A DNA stretch of 64,000 bases. It comes from Salinicola halophilus (GTDB lineage: Bacteria > Pseudomonadota > Gammaproteobacteria > Pseudomonadales > Halomonadaceae). The translations under genes were made by a program, and so were the position numbers. The notes beneath the pieces were generated by a model. The model was not told where the DNA came from and did not search any database. It saw nothing but the letters and a program-made list of their open reading frames with translations. Each line of letters starts with the position of its first letter. Position 1 is the stretch's first letter. Shown here piece by piece: positions 1 through 10,303 of this stretch. Where the stretch lies: NCBI RefSeq assembly GCF_003206155.1, contig NZ_PZJV01000001.1:144018-208017 (forward strand), in the 5' to 3' direction.

Positions 1-16
1 GTTCGCGGTTCGCGGC

Positions 17-3000
17 TCAGGCCGCCTTGGCCTTGCGGTTGAGCGTATCGAGCAGCTCGTCGATGCACTCCAGACGCTGCGTCTCTTTTTCCATGTCGGC
101 ATAGAAGCGCAGAGTGTCGGCGCCTTCCAGCTTGTAGCGCTGCGGGAAACGCTGGATCAGCTCGACCAGCGTCATCGGGTCGATCTGCGGCTCGGCGTTG
201 AAGATGACCCGGCCACGCTCCGCCCCCGCTTCCAGCTTGGCGATGCCCAGGCGCTCGGCGCGCTGACGTAGCTGGGTCTGGCGGAACAGGGTCTTCACCG
301 GCCCCGGCAGCAGCCCGAAGCGATCGATCATTTCGACTTGCAGCTCCTTGAGCTCGGCCTCGTCCGTCGCGCTCGAAATGCGTTTGTACATCACCAGTCG
401 CTGCTGAATGTCCGGCAGATAGTCGTCGGGGATAAGGGCGGGCAGATTGAGGCTCAGCTCGGTACCTTCGTCGAGCGGGGCTTCGATATTGGGCGTTCTG
501 CCGGCGCGGATCGCCTTCACCGCGCGGTCGAGCATCTGCATGTAGAGACTGTAACCCACGGTTTCCATCTGCCCGCTCTGTTCGTCGCCGAGCAGCTCGC
601 CGGCGCCCCGAATCTCCATGTCGTGGCTGGCCAGGGTGAAACCGGCGCCGAGATCGTCACTCTGCGTGATCGCCTCGAGCCGCTTGATGGCGTCCTTGGT
701 CATCGCCTTGGGCGGTGGCGTCAGCAGATAGGCATAGGCCTGGTGGTGACTACGCCCGACACGTCCGCGAAGCTGGTGCAGCTGGGCGAGGCCGAACTTG
801 TCGGCGCGCTCGATGACGATGGTGTTGGCACTGGGTACGTCGATCCCGGTCTCGATGATGGTCGAGCAGACCAGTACGTTGAAACGCTTGTGGTAGAAGT
901 CCGACATCACGCGCTCCAGGGCCCGCTCCGGCAGCTGGCCGTGGGCGACGCCGACGCGGGCATCCGGCACCAGCTCGCGAATCTTGTCGGCGCTCGACTC
1001 GATCGTCTTGACCTCGTTGTGCAGGAAGTAGACCTGACCGCCACGCAGGATTTCGCGCAGGATCGCTTCCTTGATCACCGGCTCGTTGCGGCTCTGAACG
1101 AAGGTTTTCACCGAGAGTCGTTTCGCCGGCGGCGTGGCGATGATCGACAGGTCGCGGATCCCGTTCATCGCCATGTTGAGCGTTCGTGGAATCGGCGTGG
1201 CGGTAAGCGTGAGGATGTCGACCTCGGCCCGTAACTGCTTCAACCGCTCCTTCTGCGAGACCCCGAAACGGTGCTCCTCGTCGATGATCATCAGGCCCAG
1301 GTTGGGCACCTTGAACGACTTCGACAGCAGCTTGTGGGTGCCGATGATGATGTCCGCGCGGCCCTCGGCGACCCGCGTCATGGTGTCGGTTTCCCCCTTG
1401 CCGCCGGTGAAGCGCGAGAGCATCTCGATCTGTACCGCGGTGTCGGCGAAGCGGTCGCGGAAGTTGTCGTAGTGCTGCTGGGCGAGCAGGGTGGTGGGCA
1501 CGAGCACGACGACCTGGCGTCCGGAGTTGACCGCCAGGAACGCCGCGCGCATGGCGACCTCGGTCTTGCCGAAGCCGACGTCCCCGCAGACCACGCGATC
1601 CATCGGCGTGGATGCCGTCATGTCGTCGATCACCGCTTCGATCGCCGCAAGCTGATCCGGTGTCTCCTCGAACGGGAAGCTGGCGGCGAAGCGCGCGTAC
1701 TCGTCTCCCGGGGCGTCGCTGGCGAAGCCCTCTCGCGCTTCGCGGCGAGCGTAGATGTCGAGCAGCTCGGCAGCGGTATCGCGTACCTTCTCTGCCGCCT
1801 TGCGCTTGGCCTTGTCCCAGGTGTCGGAGCCGAGCTTGTGCAGCGGGGCGAGTTCGTCGCTCGCGCCGGCGTAGCGCGAGATGAGCTGCAGATTGTCCAC
1901 CGGGACGTAGAGCTTGGCGCCGTTGGCGTACTCGAGTGCCAGGAACTCCGCCGCCACGCCGCCGGCGTGGATCGTCTCGAGCCCCTGATAGCGGCCGACG
2001 CCGTGATACTGATGAACCACTGGCGAGCCGGGCTTGAGCTCCGACAGGTGACGCACGGCAAGCTCGTTGTCGTCGGTCGCTTTGGCGCGGCGGCGCGACT
2101 GGCGGACGACTTCACCGTAGAGCTCGGTCTCGGTGATCACGGCAACCGCCGGGTCCCCCAGCCAGAGTCCTTCGTCGAGTCCGCCTTCGGTGATCGCGTA
2201 GTCGCTGTCGCCCTCGAGAAATTCTCGCCAGTTCTCGACGTGAGGAATGCCCCGGATCAATGGCGAGAGCGTTTCGTCGAGCGCTTCCCGGCGGCCCCGC
2301 GATTCGGCGACGAACAGCACGCGTAGACCGTGATGGGCCCCGAGGAACTGCTCGAGCGTCGCCAGCGGCTGCTGCGCGCGGGCGTTGATGGCGACGGCCG
2401 GCGGAGTCTGGGTCGCGCTGATGTAGGTGCTGGCCTCGTCGTCGGTCGCGGTGAACTCGAGCCGTGGGTGGCGCTTGATGGCGGCGAACACCTCCGCGAC
2501 GGGCACGAAGGCGCGCGCTGGCGGCAGCAGCGGGCGAGTCGGGTCGACGCCGAGGTTCTCGTAGCGGCTTTCGATGGCGCGCCAGTGACTCTCGGCGGCG
2601 GCGTGAACGTCGGGCAGCAGGGCCACGCGCGTGTCGTCGGCAAGATGCTCGAACAGCGTCGCGGTCTCCTCGAAGAACAGCGGCAGGTACTGCTCGAGTC
2701 CCGGCGACGGGATACCCTTGATCGCATCGACGTAGAGCGGGCACTGGCGCGGATCGACGTCGAACAGCGTCTCGAATCCTTCCCGAAAGCAGGCGATCGC
2801 CGAGCGCGACAGTGAATACTCGTGGGCAGGCAACAGTTCGATGCGCTCGATCTTGTCGCCGGAGCGTTGCGAATCCGGATCGAAGCGGCGCAGCGAGTCG
2901 ATCTCGTCGTCGAACAGGTCGATCCTCAGCGGCGCTTCCGTGCCCATGGGAAAGAGGTCGATCAGTGCGCCGCGCATGGCGTATTCGCCGGGCTCGTAGA

Positions 3001-3466
3001 CCGTCTCCACCGCGCGGTAGCCGGCCCGGGAAAGCCGCTCGCGAAACTTCTCGCGGTCCAGCTGCTCGCCAGTGGCGAGCGTGAGCACGCGCCCGGCGAC
3101 GTAGTCTCTCGGCGGCAATCGCTGCATCAGGGTGTTGATCGGCACCAGCACGATACCGCGCGTGCCTTCCTGCAGTTCACGCAGCGTACGCAGGCGCGCG
3201 GAGACGATGTCCTGGTGGGGCGAGAAACTGTCGTAGGGCAGCGTTTCCCAGTCAGGAAAGGGCATCACCGGTGTGTCGGCGTAGAAACGAAGCGCTGTCT
3301 CCAGGCGCTGAGCGCTGGCGGTGTCCGGCGTGACCACGAGGAGCGGCGCGTCTTCTGCCAGCCGCGCGAGCGTTAACGCCGAAGCGCTACCGTGCGGGAG
3401 CTGGCAGTAAGTCGTTTCGCGCACGCCGCGGGGGCGCGGAGGCGAGAGAGGGCTGAATTGCGACAT
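17..3466 (-). CDS. mfd: Transcription-repair coupling factor Mfd
   Basis: Mfd is a DNA translocase that removes RNA polymerase stalled at lesions and recruits UvrA for nucleotide excision repair. The 1149-residue product matches the usual length (E. coli about 1148). In order it shows a UvrB-like N-terminal region, an RNA-polymerase-interacting CarD-like segment near residues 478-495 (PGSPVVHQYHGVGRYQG), Walker A GDVGFGKTE near 627, a DEEH motif II near 725, the TATPIPRTL motif and the GRVGRSHHQAYAYL motif. The frame is open further upstream to 3601, but the ATG at 3466 follows an AAGG ribosome site and gives the family length. It is divergent from gap. The gene is complete, with its stop at 17-19. 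Confidence 0.97.
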   Translation of the reverse strand: MSQFSPLSPPRPRGVRETTYCQLPHGSASALTLARLAEDAPLLVVTPDTASAQRLETALRFYADTPVMPFPDWETLPYDSFSPHQDIVSARLRTLRELQEGTRGIVLVPINTLMQRLPPRDYVAGRVLTLATGEQLDREKFRERLSRAGYRAVETVYEPGEYAMRGALIDLFPMGTEAPLRIDLFDDEIDSLRRFDPDSQRSGDKIERIELLPAHEYSLSRSAIACFREGFETLFDVDPRQCPLYVDAIKGIPSPGLEQYLPLFFEETATLFEHLADDTRVALLPDVHAAAESHWRAIESRYENLGVDPTRPLLPPARAFVPVAEVFAAIKRHPRLEFTATDDEASTYISATQTPPAVAINARAQQPLATLEQFLGAHHGLRVLFVAESRGRREALDETLSPLIRGIPHVENWREFLEGDSDYAITEGGLDEGLWLGDPAVAVITETELYGEVVRQSRRRAKATDDNELAVRHLSELKPGSPVVHQYHGVGRYQGLETIHAGGVAAEFLALEYANGAKLYVPVDNLQLISRYAGASDELAPLHKLGSDTWDKAKRKAAEKVRDTAAELLDIYARREAREGFASDAPGDEYARFAASFPFEETPDQLAAIEAVIDDMTASTPMDRVVCGDVGFGKTEVAMRAAFLAVNSGRQVVVLVPTTLLAQQHYDNFRDRFADTAVQIEMLSRFTGGKGETDTMTRVAEGRADIIIGTHKLLSKSFKVPNLGLMIIDEEHRFGVSQKERLKQLRAEVDILTLTATPIPRTLNMAMNGIRDLSIIATPPAKRLSVKTFVQSRNEPVIKEAILREILRGGQVYFLHNEVKTIESSADKIRELVPDARVGVAHGQLPERALERVMSDFYHKRFNVLVCSTIIETGIDVPSANTIVIERADKFGLAQLHQLRGRVGRSHHQAYAYLLTPPPKAMTKDAIKRLEAITQSDDLGAGFTLASHDMEIRGAGELLGDEQSGQMETVGYSLYMQMLDRAVKAIRAGRTPNIEAPLDEGTELSLNLPALIPDDYLPDIQQRLVMYKRISSATDEAELKELQVEMIDRFGLLPGPVKTLFRQTQLRQRAERLGIAKLEAGAERGRVIFNAEPQIDPMTLVELIQRFPQRYKLEGADTLRFYADMEKETQRLECIDELLDTLNRKAKAA

Positions 3467-3646
3467 GGACCTTTCGATGGCGAAGAGAGGTTGGCGAGAA
3501 ATGGTAGGCACAGATGATAGCAGGCCGGTGAGAAACGCGAGTGCACGGTGAGCATCGAAGTGCCCGACGAATCGCCTCGATGTGGGCGACGCGTGGCTCA
3601 TTGAATCGACAGGGGCAGCCGGGCCGCCGCTCGCGGTAGGAAGATC

Positions 3647-3665
3647 GGTGTAGTGAAACTACACC
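3647..3665. promoter_or_regulatory. HexR-like palindromic operator
   Basis: GGTGTAGTGAAACTACACC is a perfect inverted repeat with 8-bp arms and a 3-bp spacer. Its core TGTAGTGAAACTACA fits the pseudopalindrome described for HexR, the sugar-phosphate-responsive regulator of central carbon genes including gap. It lies between the divergent mfd and gap genes and just upstream of the likely gap -35 element, a position more compatible with activation of gap than with blocking it. HexR as the binder is inferred; hexR itself is not in this window. Confidence 0.6.
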
Positions 3666-3684
3666 TTTTGCGACCACGCCGAGA

Positions 3685-3714
3685 TTGCGAGGCCTTTCAT
3701 AGCCTGCGGATAAT
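3685..3714 (+). promoter_or_regulatory. Candidate sigma-70 promoter of gap
   Basis: TTGCGA at 3685-3690 and GATAAT at 3709-3714 are separated by 18 bp. This would start transcription near 3721, leaving a leader of about 115 bases before the GTG start of gap. The rest of the 370-base gap between mfd and gap shows only this element and the palindrome at 3647-3665. Confidence 0.45.
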
Positions 3715-3836
3715 GCTCGCGTTTTAGGTTGGCTGTCGGCGCCGAGTGGAGATATCGCCGGCGATAGGTGCCGACCGCACTCCGCTTCATTTCACTGATC
3801 CGAATCCGATCGACACACGCCAAGCGAGGCCCGTCC

Positions 3837-5288
3837 GTGAGCGAACAGTCGCACGATAGCGTTTTTCAGCAGTGGCAGGACAACGAGGCGCGAGCGGAGG
3901 AGATGATCCCGCTGCTGGGCAAGCTCTACCGCGAGTACAACGTGATTCCGTCGCTCTACGGGCGCTCGCTGATCAACCGTTCGGTGCTGCGCATCCTCAA
4001 GAACCATCGCTACGTGCGCAAGGTCGAAGGGATCGAGCTTTCGGTCTGCGACACGCTACCGATGGTCAAGGCGATCGTTGCGCTGAACCCGGGCCCGGCA
4101 CACATCGATATCGGTCGGCTGGGCGTGGCATTCAAGCAATCCGGCGAGCAGGACGTCGTCGCGTTTCTCGAGCGGGAGCTCGCCGACATCGTCGACGGTC
4201 ACGATGCCAGTGGCATGGGCGGAGAGCCCCAGGACGTCGTGCTTTACGGCTTCGGCCGTATTGGTCGAATCCTGGCGCGAATCCTGATCGAAAAGGCCGG
4301 CGGCGGTAACCTGCTGCGGCTGCGCGCCATCGTGGTTCGCGGTGACGGCGACGATCTGGAGAAGCGGGCGAGCCTGCTGCGTCGCGATTCGGTGCACGGG
4401 CCGTTCGGCGGCTCCATCGACGTCGATAGCGAGAATCAGACGCTGGTCGCCAACGGTCATACCATTCGCATCATCTACGCAGACTCCCCTTCGCAGATCG
4501 ACTACACCGCCTACGGTATCGACAACGCCATCGTGGTCGACAATACCGGCAAATGGCGTGACCGAGAGGGTCTGGCGCAGCACCTCGAGTCCAAGGGTGT
4601 CGCCAAGTTGCTGCTGACGGCGCCGGGCAAGGGCGATCTCAAGAACATCGTCCACGGCATCAACAGCGACACGATCGGTGAGGACGACCGCATCATCTCC
4701 GCGGCCTCCTGCACGACGAATGCCATCGTGCCGGTGCTCAAGGCGATACAGGACGAGTTCGGCGTCGCTCACGGGCACGTCGAGACGGTCCACTCCTACA
4801 CCAACGATCAGAACCTGATCGACAACTATCACAAGGGCGACCGCCGCGGGCGCAGCGCACCGCTCAACATGGTGCTGACCGAGACCGGGGCCGCCAAGGC
4901 AGTGTCCAAGGCGCTGCCGGAACTCGCCGGCAAGCTCACCGGCAATGCCATTCGCGTGCCGACGCCCAACGTCTCGATGGCGATCCTCAATCTCACCCTC
5001 GAGCGCGAGACGGACCGCGAGACGCTCAACGACTATCTGCGGCAGATGGCGCTGCACTCGCCGATGCACAAGCAGATCGACTACGTGGATTCACCGGAAG
5101 TCGTGTCGTCGGATTTCGTGGGCAATCGCCACGCGGGTATCGTCGATGCCAAGGCCACCATCGCTGACGGCAAGCAGGCAGTGGTCTACGTCTGGTATGA
5201 CAACGAGTTCGGCTATAGCTGTCAGGTGGTGCGTATCCTTCAGTACGTCTCCAACGTACGCCACCGCTATTTGCCGGCAACGCCCTGA
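3837..5288 (+). CDS. gap: Glyceraldehyde-3-phosphate dehydrogenase, long form
   Basis: This enzyme interconverts glyceraldehyde-3-phosphate and 1,3-bisphosphoglycerate. The 483-residue product is about 150 residues longer than classical GapA; it carries a helical N-terminal extension of about 130 residues before the Rossmann motif (YGFGRIGR, near residue 135), as in the long GapDH of Pseudomonas that is also encoded beside mfd. The catalytic cysteine is in ASCTTN near residue 291, and the HSYTNDQN segment follows. I chose the GTG at 3837, preceded by GCGAGG; an in-frame ATG at 3768 would add 23 residues rich in basic and hydrophobic residues with no family match. A terminator follows. The likely preference for the gluconeogenic direction is inferred from the HexR-like site upstream. 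Confidence 0.93.
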   Translation: MSEQSHDSVFQQWQDNEARAEEMIPLLGKLYREYNVIPSLYGRSLINRSVLRILKNHRYVRKVEGIELSVCDTLPMVKAIVALNPGPAHIDIGRLGVAFKQSGEQDVVAFLERELADIVDGHDASGMGGEPQDVVLYGFGRIGRILARILIEKAGGGNLLRLRAIVVRGDGDDLEKRASLLRRDSVHGPFGGSIDVDSENQTLVANGHTIRIIYADSPSQIDYTAYGIDNAIVVDNTGKWRDREGLAQHLESKGVAKLLLTAPGKGDLKNIVHGINSDTIGEDDRIISAASCTTNAIVPVLKAIQDEFGVAHGHVETVHSYTNDQNLIDNYHKGDRRGRSAPLNMVLTETGAAKAVSKALPELAGKLTGNAIRVPTPNVSMAILNLTLERETDRETLNDYLRQMALHSPMHKQIDYVDSPEVVSSDFVGNRHAGIVDAKATIADGKQAVVYVWYDNEFGYSCQVVRILQYVSNVRHRYLPATP

Positions 5289-5337
5289 AGCCTCGACGTC
5301 GTGACCGTCGCGTCGAGATATTAGACTTTAGTCTTAC

Positions 5338-5362
5338 AAAACCCCGATTTCGTCGGGGTTTT
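5338..5362 (+). terminator. Rho-independent terminator after gap
   Basis: A GC stem (ACCCCGA pairing with TCGGGGT around a TTTCG loop) is flanked by A and T runs, giving AAAACCCCGA...TCGGGGTTTT. It lies 50 bases after the gap stop codon and ends that transcript before the nqr operon. Confidence 0.88.
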
Positions 5363-5421
5363 GGCGTTTTCGCTGCCTTTTACCCGCCGTCCGGTGAGTG
5401 GCCTTTCAGGGCCCCGCTCAT

Positions 5422-5427
5422 TATAAT
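5422..5427 (+). promoter_or_regulatory. Candidate -10 element of the nqr operon
   Basis: A perfect TATAAT stands alone in the gap-nqrA interval, after the gap terminator. No good -35 hexamer lies 16-18 bp upstream (the sequence there is close to GTGGCC), so an activator or an alternative architecture may be needed. The leader to nqrA would be about 180 bases. Apart from this and the terminator, I see nothing else in the 325-base interval. Confidence 0.4.
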
Positions 5428-5613
5428 GGTGCGCGTTTTTTGCCGTGGCGTGCGCGAGGCGTCGCCACCAAAGTCACCTCTTCTGAGAAGAAACGCTTTC
5501 GAATTCCGAGACGTCATCTCCTGCCCATCGCAACGGCGCTGGATGCCGGACCTGTCTGACGTCCATCGAGCCTCTTTCCTCTATCACATCAGATTCGACA
5601 ACTGGGCGAGACT

Positions 5614-6963
5614 ATGATCGAAGTCAAACGAGGCCTGGATCTCCCCGTGATGGGAGCACCGGCGCAGCGTATCGACGAGGGGCGCGTCGTGCGTCACGTC
5701 GCGCTGGTCGGGACCGACTACGTCGGTATGCGTCCGACCATGGAGGTGCGCGAGGGCGACAGGGTGAAGCGCGGTCAGCTGTTGTTCACCGACAAGAAGG
5801 TCGAGGGCGTGCGTTTCACCTCGCCGGGCGGTGGCGAAGTCATCGCTATCAATCGCGGTGAGAAACGCCGCCTGCTGTCGGTCGTGATTCGTCTCGACGA
5901 AGACGAGCAGAGCGAGGCGTACACCGCGCACGGCGCTGAGGGCCTCGCCAAGCTCGAGCGGCAGCAGGTCGTCGATCAGCTGATCGAGTCGGGGCTCTGG
6001 ACTGCGCTGCGCACGCGCCCGTTCTCGCGCACGCCGGCGATCGACGCCGTGCCGGCCGATATCTTCGTCACGGCGATCGACACCCATCCGCTGAGCGCGG
6101 ATCCTCGGGTGATCATCGAGGCCGACGCCGAGGCATTCCAGAACGGCCTGCAGGCGCTGCGTCCGCTGACCCCGGGCAAGGTGTTCGTCTGTCGTCGCGG
6201 TGACGCCGCGCTGCCCGGTGACGATCTCGAAGGCGTACGCGCCGAGGGGTTCGAAGGGCTACATCCGGCGGGGCTGCCCGGTACGCACATTCATTTTCTG
6301 TCGCCGGTCGGGCTCAACCGCGAGGTCTGGTATCTCGACTACCAGGACGTCATCGCCATGGGCAAGCTCTTCGCCGAGGGGCGGCTGGATCCGACCCGCG
6401 TGGTCGCGATCGGCGGGCCGCGAGCGACGAATCCAAGGCTCGTCCGTACGCGTATAGGGGCGAGTAGCACGGAGTTGCTGGAAGGCGAGATCGAGAGCCC
6501 TGAAGACACTCGCGTCATCTCCGGCTCGATCTTCGGCGGCACCGAGTGCGAGGACTATCGTCACTATCTCGGCCGGTTCCACCGACAGTTCTCGATGCTC
6601 GAAGAGGGCAACAAGCGCGCGTTTCTGGGTTGGCTCTCGCCGGGTCGCCACCGCCATTCGGTCACGGGTATCTACATCTCTCGCTTTCTGGGGCTCACCA
6701 ACTATGCGCCAAACACCTCGACCAACGGGTCGGAGCGCGCGATGGTCCCCATCGGGGCGTACGAGAAAGTCATGCCGCTGGACATTCTGCCCACGCAGCT
6801 TCTGCGCTCGCTGATCGTCGGTGATATCGAAAGCGCCATGCAGCTCGGCTGTCTGGAGCTGGATGAAGAGGACGTGTCGCTCTGTACCTACGTCTGCCCG
6901 GGCAAGTACGAGTACGGTCCCATTCTGCGTGACAATCTGAACACGATCGAAAAAGAGGCCTGA
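5614..6963 (+). CDS. nqrA: Na+-translocating NADH:quinone reductase subunit A
   Basis: NqrA is the cytoplasmic peripheral subunit of the Na+-NQR complex, which oxidises NADH, reduces ubiquinone and pumps sodium out of the cell. The 449-residue length and the N-terminal hallmarks ([15 protein letters not shown], then [15 protein letters not shown]) match the family, as does the motif [20 protein letters not shown]. It has no membrane segments. It is the first gene of nqrABCDEF; nqrB begins two bases after its stop. The ribosome site is weak (GGGCGAG). A sodium pump here fits a halophilic or salt-tolerant host. Confidence 0.97.
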   Translation: MIEVKRGLDLPVMGAPAQRIDEGRVVRHVALVGTDYVGMRPTMEVREGDRVKRGQLLFTDKKVEGVRFTSPGGGEVIAINRGEKRRLLSVVIRLDEDEQSEAYTAHGAEGLAKLERQQVVDQLIESGLWTALRTRPFSRTPAIDAVPADIFVTAIDTHPLSADPRVIIEADAEAFQNGLQALRPLTPGKVFVCRRGDAALPGDDLEGVRAEGFEGLHPAGLPGTHIHFLSPVGLNREVWYLDYQDVIAMGKLFAEGRLDPTRVVAIGGPRATNPRLVRTRIGASSTELLEGEIESPEDTRVISGSIFGGTECEDYRHYLGRFHRQFSMLEEGNKRAFLGWLSPGRHRHSVTGIYISRFLGLTNYAPNTSTNGSERAMVPIGAYEKVMPLDILPTQLLRSLIVGDIESAMQLGCLELDEEDVSLCTYVCPGKYEYGPILRDNLNTIEKEA

Positions 6964-6965
6964 CG

Positions 6966-8198
6966 ATGGGGATTCGCAACACGCTCGACAAGCTTGAGCC
7001 TCATTTCGAGAAGGGCGGTAAATACGAGAAGTTCTACGCGCTCTATGAGGCGGTAGACACGATCTTCTATTCGCCGCCCAGCGTCACCAAGAGCATGACG
7101 CACGTCCGCGACGGCATCGATCTCAAGCGCATCATGATCACGGTGTGGATGTGCACCTTCCCCGCGATGTTCTTCGGCATGTACAACGCCGGGTTCCAGG
7201 CCAATACGGCCATCGCCGACGGCTACCAGGCGCTTGGCGGCTGGCGCGAGACGCTGACGCTGGCGTTCGCCGGCGGGCACGATCCGGGTAGCCTGTGGTC
7301 GAACTTCGTGCTGGGCGCGACTTACTTCCTCCCGATCTATCTGGTCACCTTCATCGTCGGTGGCTTCTGGGAAGTGCTCTTCGCGGTCAAGCGCGGTCAC
7401 GAGGTCAACGAAGGCTTCTTCGTCACCTCCGTACTCTTCGCGCTGACGCTGCCGCCGACCATCCCGCTGTGGCAGGTGGCGCTCGGCATCACCTTCGGTG
7501 TCGTGGTCGGCAAGGAGATCTTTGGCGGCACCGGCAAGAACTTCCTCAATCCGGCGCTCACCGGGCGTGCCTTCCTCTACTTCGCCTATCCGGGACAGAT
7601 ATCCGGTGACAGCGTCTGGGTCGCCGCGGATGGCTATACCGGCGCGACCGCACTTTCCCACGCTTCTCTGGGGGGTATGGATGCGGTGCATCAGCAGTAC
7701 AGCTGGTTCGATGCCTTCTACGGCTTCATTCCCGGCTCGCTCGGCGAGACGTCCACACTGGCCATCCTGCTCGGGGCCGTGGTGATGCTTCTGACCCGCG
7801 TGGCCTCCTGGCGGATCATGCTGGGCGTGCTGTTGGGGATGGCCGCCTGCGCCTCGCTGTTCAATCTGGTGGGATCGCAAAGCAACCCGATGTTCGGCAT
7901 GCCTTGGTACTGGCACCTGGTCGTCGGCGGTTTCGCATTCGGCATGGTGTTCATGGCCACCGACCCGGTCTCCGCGTCGATGACCAATCCCGGCAAGCTG
8001 ATCTTCGGGGCGCTGATCGGCGTGATGACAGTACTCATTCGCGTGGTCAACCCGGCATTCCCCGAGGGCATCATGCTGGCGATTCTCTTCGCCAACCTGT
8101 TCGCGCCGCTGATCGATTACTATTTCGTGAATGCCAACGTCAAACGACGTCAGAAGCGCCTTGCCGCGCTGGCGCCGGCCCAGAAGGAGGCTGTCTGA
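6966..8198 (+). CDS. nqrB: Na+-NQR subunit B
   Basis: NqrB is the main membrane subunit of Na+-NQR; it carries a covalently bound FMN and riboflavin and forms part of the sodium path. The 410-residue product has about ten hydrophobic segments. The FMN attachment motif is visible as [10 protein letters not shown], with the acceptor threonine near residue 228, the expected target of ApbE encoded downstream. It starts 2 bases after nqrA and its stop overlaps the start of nqrC by one base (TGATG), indicating translational coupling. Confidence 0.97.
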   Translation: MGIRNTLDKLEPHFEKGGKYEKFYALYEAVDTIFYSPPSVTKSMTHVRDGIDLKRIMITVWMCTFPAMFFGMYNAGFQANTAIADGYQALGGWRETLTLAFAGGHDPGSLWSNFVLGATYFLPIYLVTFIVGGFWEVLFAVKRGHEVNEGFFVTSVLFALTLPPTIPLWQVALGITFGVVVGKEIFGGTGKNFLNPALTGRAFLYFAYPGQISGDSVWVAADGYTGATALSHASLGGMDAVHQQYSWFDAFYGFIPGSLGETSTLAILLGAVVMLLTRVASWRIMLGVLLGMAACASLFNLVGSQSNPMFGMPWYWHLVVGGFAFGMVFMATDPVSASMTNPGKLIFGALIGVMTVLIRVVNPAFPEGIMLAILFANLFAPLIDYYFVNANVKRRQKRLAALAPAQKEAV

Positions 8199-8974
8199 TG
8201 GCGAGCAACAACTCGATCAAGAAGACGCTGATCGTCGCATTCTCGCTCTGCGTGGTCTGCTCGGTGGTGGTGTCGTCTGCCGCCGTGGTGCTCAAGCCCA
8301 AACAGCTCGAGAACCAGGCGCTCGACCGCAAGAGCAACATCCTGCAGGTTACCGAGCTCTATCAGCCGGGTGATGACGTCGACGAGAAGTACGATCAGCT
8401 GATCACCCCGAGGGTAGTGAATCTAGAGACTGGCGAGTACTCCGACGATCTCGACCCCGCAACGTACGATCAGTTCGATGCGGCCAACGATCCGGCCACT
8501 TCGCGTACGCTCTCGGGTGACAACGACATTGCCGGCATCGGCCGTCAGGAGAACTTCTCCACCGTCTATCTGGTGGGCGACCCGGAGAATCCGGATCAGG
8601 TCGTGATGCCGATTCGTGGTCAGGGCCTCTGGGGACTGATGGAAGGCTTTCTGTCTGTGCGCGGCGATGGCAACACGATCGTCGGGCTCTCCTACTACGA
8701 TCAGTCCGAAACGCCGGGCCTCGGTGGCGAGGTCGAAAACCCGCGCTGGAAAGCCCAGTGGGACGGCAAGAAGATCTACGAAGAGGGCGAGTATCGCGAC
8801 CCGCAGATCGAACTCGTGAAAGGCGGCGCCGACACGGAATACGAGGTCGATGCGCTGTCGGGTGCTACGCTCACGAGTCGCGGCGTCACCAACATGCTGC
8901 GCTTCTGGCTGGGCGAGCAGGGCTACGCGCCCTATCTCGCGCGCTTCCATGACGCTTCACAAGGAGGAGCTTGA
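8198..8974 (+). CDS. nqrC: Na+-NQR subunit C
   Basis: NqrC is a single-span membrane subunit whose periplasmic FMN-binding domain passes electrons between NqrB and NqrD/E. The 258-residue product has one N-terminal hydrophobic helix (about residues 8-30) and the SGAT FMN-attachment motif, with the acceptor threonine at about residue 224, close to the known position (225 in Vibrio cholerae, from memory). The ATG at 8198 overlaps the nqrB stop and follows AAGGAGG. An earlier in-frame start inside nqrB is not plausible. Confidence 0.97.
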   Translation: MASNNSIKKTLIVAFSLCVVCSVVVSSAAVVLKPKQLENQALDRKSNILQVTELYQPGDDVDEKYDQLITPRVVNLETGEYSDDLDPATYDQFDAANDPATSRTLSGDNDIAGIGRQENFSTVYLVGDPENPDQVVMPIRGQGLWGLMEGFLSVRGDGNTIVGLSYYDQSETPGLGGEVENPRWKAQWDGKKIYEEGEYRDPQIELVKGGADTEYEVDALSGATLTSRGVTNMLRFWLGEQGYAPYLARFHDASQGGA

Positions 8975-8976
8975 AG

Positions 8977-9657
8977 ATGGCTACCGACTCGGTCAAAGAC
9001 GTCGTCCTGTCCCCGGTCTTCAAGAACAACCCGATCGCGCTGCAGGTACTCGGTATCTGCTCGGCGCTCGCCGTCACCAACCAGATGAGCGTATCGCTGG
9101 TCATGGGGCTGGCGGTCATCGCGGTCACCGCGTTCTCGAACCTGTTCGTATCGCTGATTCGCAGCCATATCCCGTCCTCCATCCGCATCATCGTGCAGAT
9201 GACGATCATCGCGTCGCTGGTGATCGTGGTGGACCAGGTGCTGCGGGCGTTTGCCTATGAAATGTCCAAGCAGCTGTCGGTCTTCGTCGGCCTGATCATC
9301 ACCAACTGTATCGTCATGGGGCGCGCCGAGGCGTACGCCATGCAGAACGGTCCGGTGATGAGTTTCCTCGACGGCGTCGGCAACGGTCTCGGCTACGCCG
9401 TGATTCTGCTGGTGGTGGGCTTCGTACGTGAGCTTCTCGGCTCGGGGAGCGTGTTCGGTCTGACCGTGCTGCCGACCGTGCAGAACGGCGGCTGGTACGT
9501 TCCCAACGGCCTGATGCTTTTGCCACCGTCGGCGTTCTTCGTCATCGGTCTGTTCATCTGGGTGCTGCGCTGGTTCAACCCGGATCAGGTCGAGAAGACG
9601 GAATACCGCATCGTTTCCAACAGCAAGGCCAAGATCAAGGAGACCGCCAATGTTTGA
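8977..9657 (+). CDS. nqrD: Na+-NQR subunit D
   Basis: NqrD is an integral membrane subunit that pairs with NqrE and helps hold the intramembrane iron centre. The 226-residue product has six predicted hydrophobic spans and the conserved [12 protein letters not shown] segment with its cysteine. The ATG at 8977 has a strong AAGGAGGAG site at 8960-8968; a TTG at 8971 is the only other nearby start. Its 3' end overlaps nqrE by 8 bases. Confidence 0.97.
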   Translation: MATDSVKDVVLSPVFKNNPIALQVLGICSALAVTNQMSVSLVMGLAVIAVTAFSNLFVSLIRSHIPSSIRIIVQMTIIASLVIVVDQVLRAFAYEMSKQLSVFVGLIITNCIVMGRAEAYAMQNGPVMSFLDGVGNGLGYAVILLVVGFVRELLGSGSVFGLTVLPTVQNGGWYVPNGLMLLPPSAFFVIGLFIWVLRWFNPDQVEKTEYRIVSNSKAKIKETANV

Positions 9658-10270
9658 ACATTATGTCAGCCTGTTCGTTAAGGCGGTCTTCGTCGAGAAC
9701 ATGGCGCTCGCCTTTTTCCTGGGGATGTGTACCTTCCTGGCCGTTTCCAAGAAGATCTCTTCGGCCATCGGCCTGGGCGTCGCGGTCATCGTCGTACTGA
9801 CGATCACCGTTCCCGTCAACAACCTGATTCTCAACTATCTGTTGAAAGCGGGCGCGCTGAGCTGGACCGGCCTCGAAGGCGCCGAGAACATCGATCTCAG
9901 CTTCTTGGGCCTTCTGAGTTATATCGGCGTCATCGCGGCGATCGTCCAGATCCTGGAGATGTTTCTGGATAAGTTCGTGCCGGCGCTCTACAACGCGCTG
10001 GGCGTCTTTCTGCCGCTGATCACCGTAAACTGCGCGATCATGGGGGCGTCGCTCTTCATGGTGCAGCGCGACTACTCCTTCGGTGAATCCGTGATCTACG
10101 GCGCCGGTGCCGGGTTCGGCTGGGCGCTTGCGATCACCGCGCTGGCCGGTATCCGCGAGAAGCTGAAATACAGCGACGTGCCGGCGAGTCTGCAGGGGCT
10201 GGGTATCACCTTCATCACGGTGGGTCTGATGTCGCTGGGCTTCATGTCCTTCTCCGGCATTCAGCTCTAA
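9650..10270 (+). CDS. nqrE: Na+-NQR subunit E
   Basis: NqrE is the inverted-topology partner of NqrD in the membrane core of Na+-NQR. The 206-residue product is almost wholly hydrophobic, with six likely spans, and carries the [10 protein letters not shown] motif matching the cysteine-containing half-helix of NqrD. It overlaps the end of nqrD by 8 bases. A 33-base spacer with an ACAGG site separates it from nqrF. Confidence 0.97.
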   Translation: MFEHYVSLFVKAVFVENMALAFFLGMCTFLAVSKKISSAIGLGVAVIVVLTITVPVNNLILNYLLKAGALSWTGLEGAENIDLSFLGLLSYIGVIAAIVQILEMFLDKFVPALYNALGVFLPLITVNCAIMGASLFMVQRDYSFGESVIYGAGAGFGWALAITALAGIREKLKYSDVPASLQGLGITFITVGLMSLGFMSFSGIQL

Positions 10271-10303
10271 CCCCAACACGAACAGGGAATACAGGAAACC
10301 GAC

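Noticed and set aside
5426-5617. Possible 63-residue leader peptide ending at the nqrA start (TGA overlapping ATG)
   Set aside because: Its ATG lies inside the predicted -10 element, so it would not be in the message, and it resembles no known protein.
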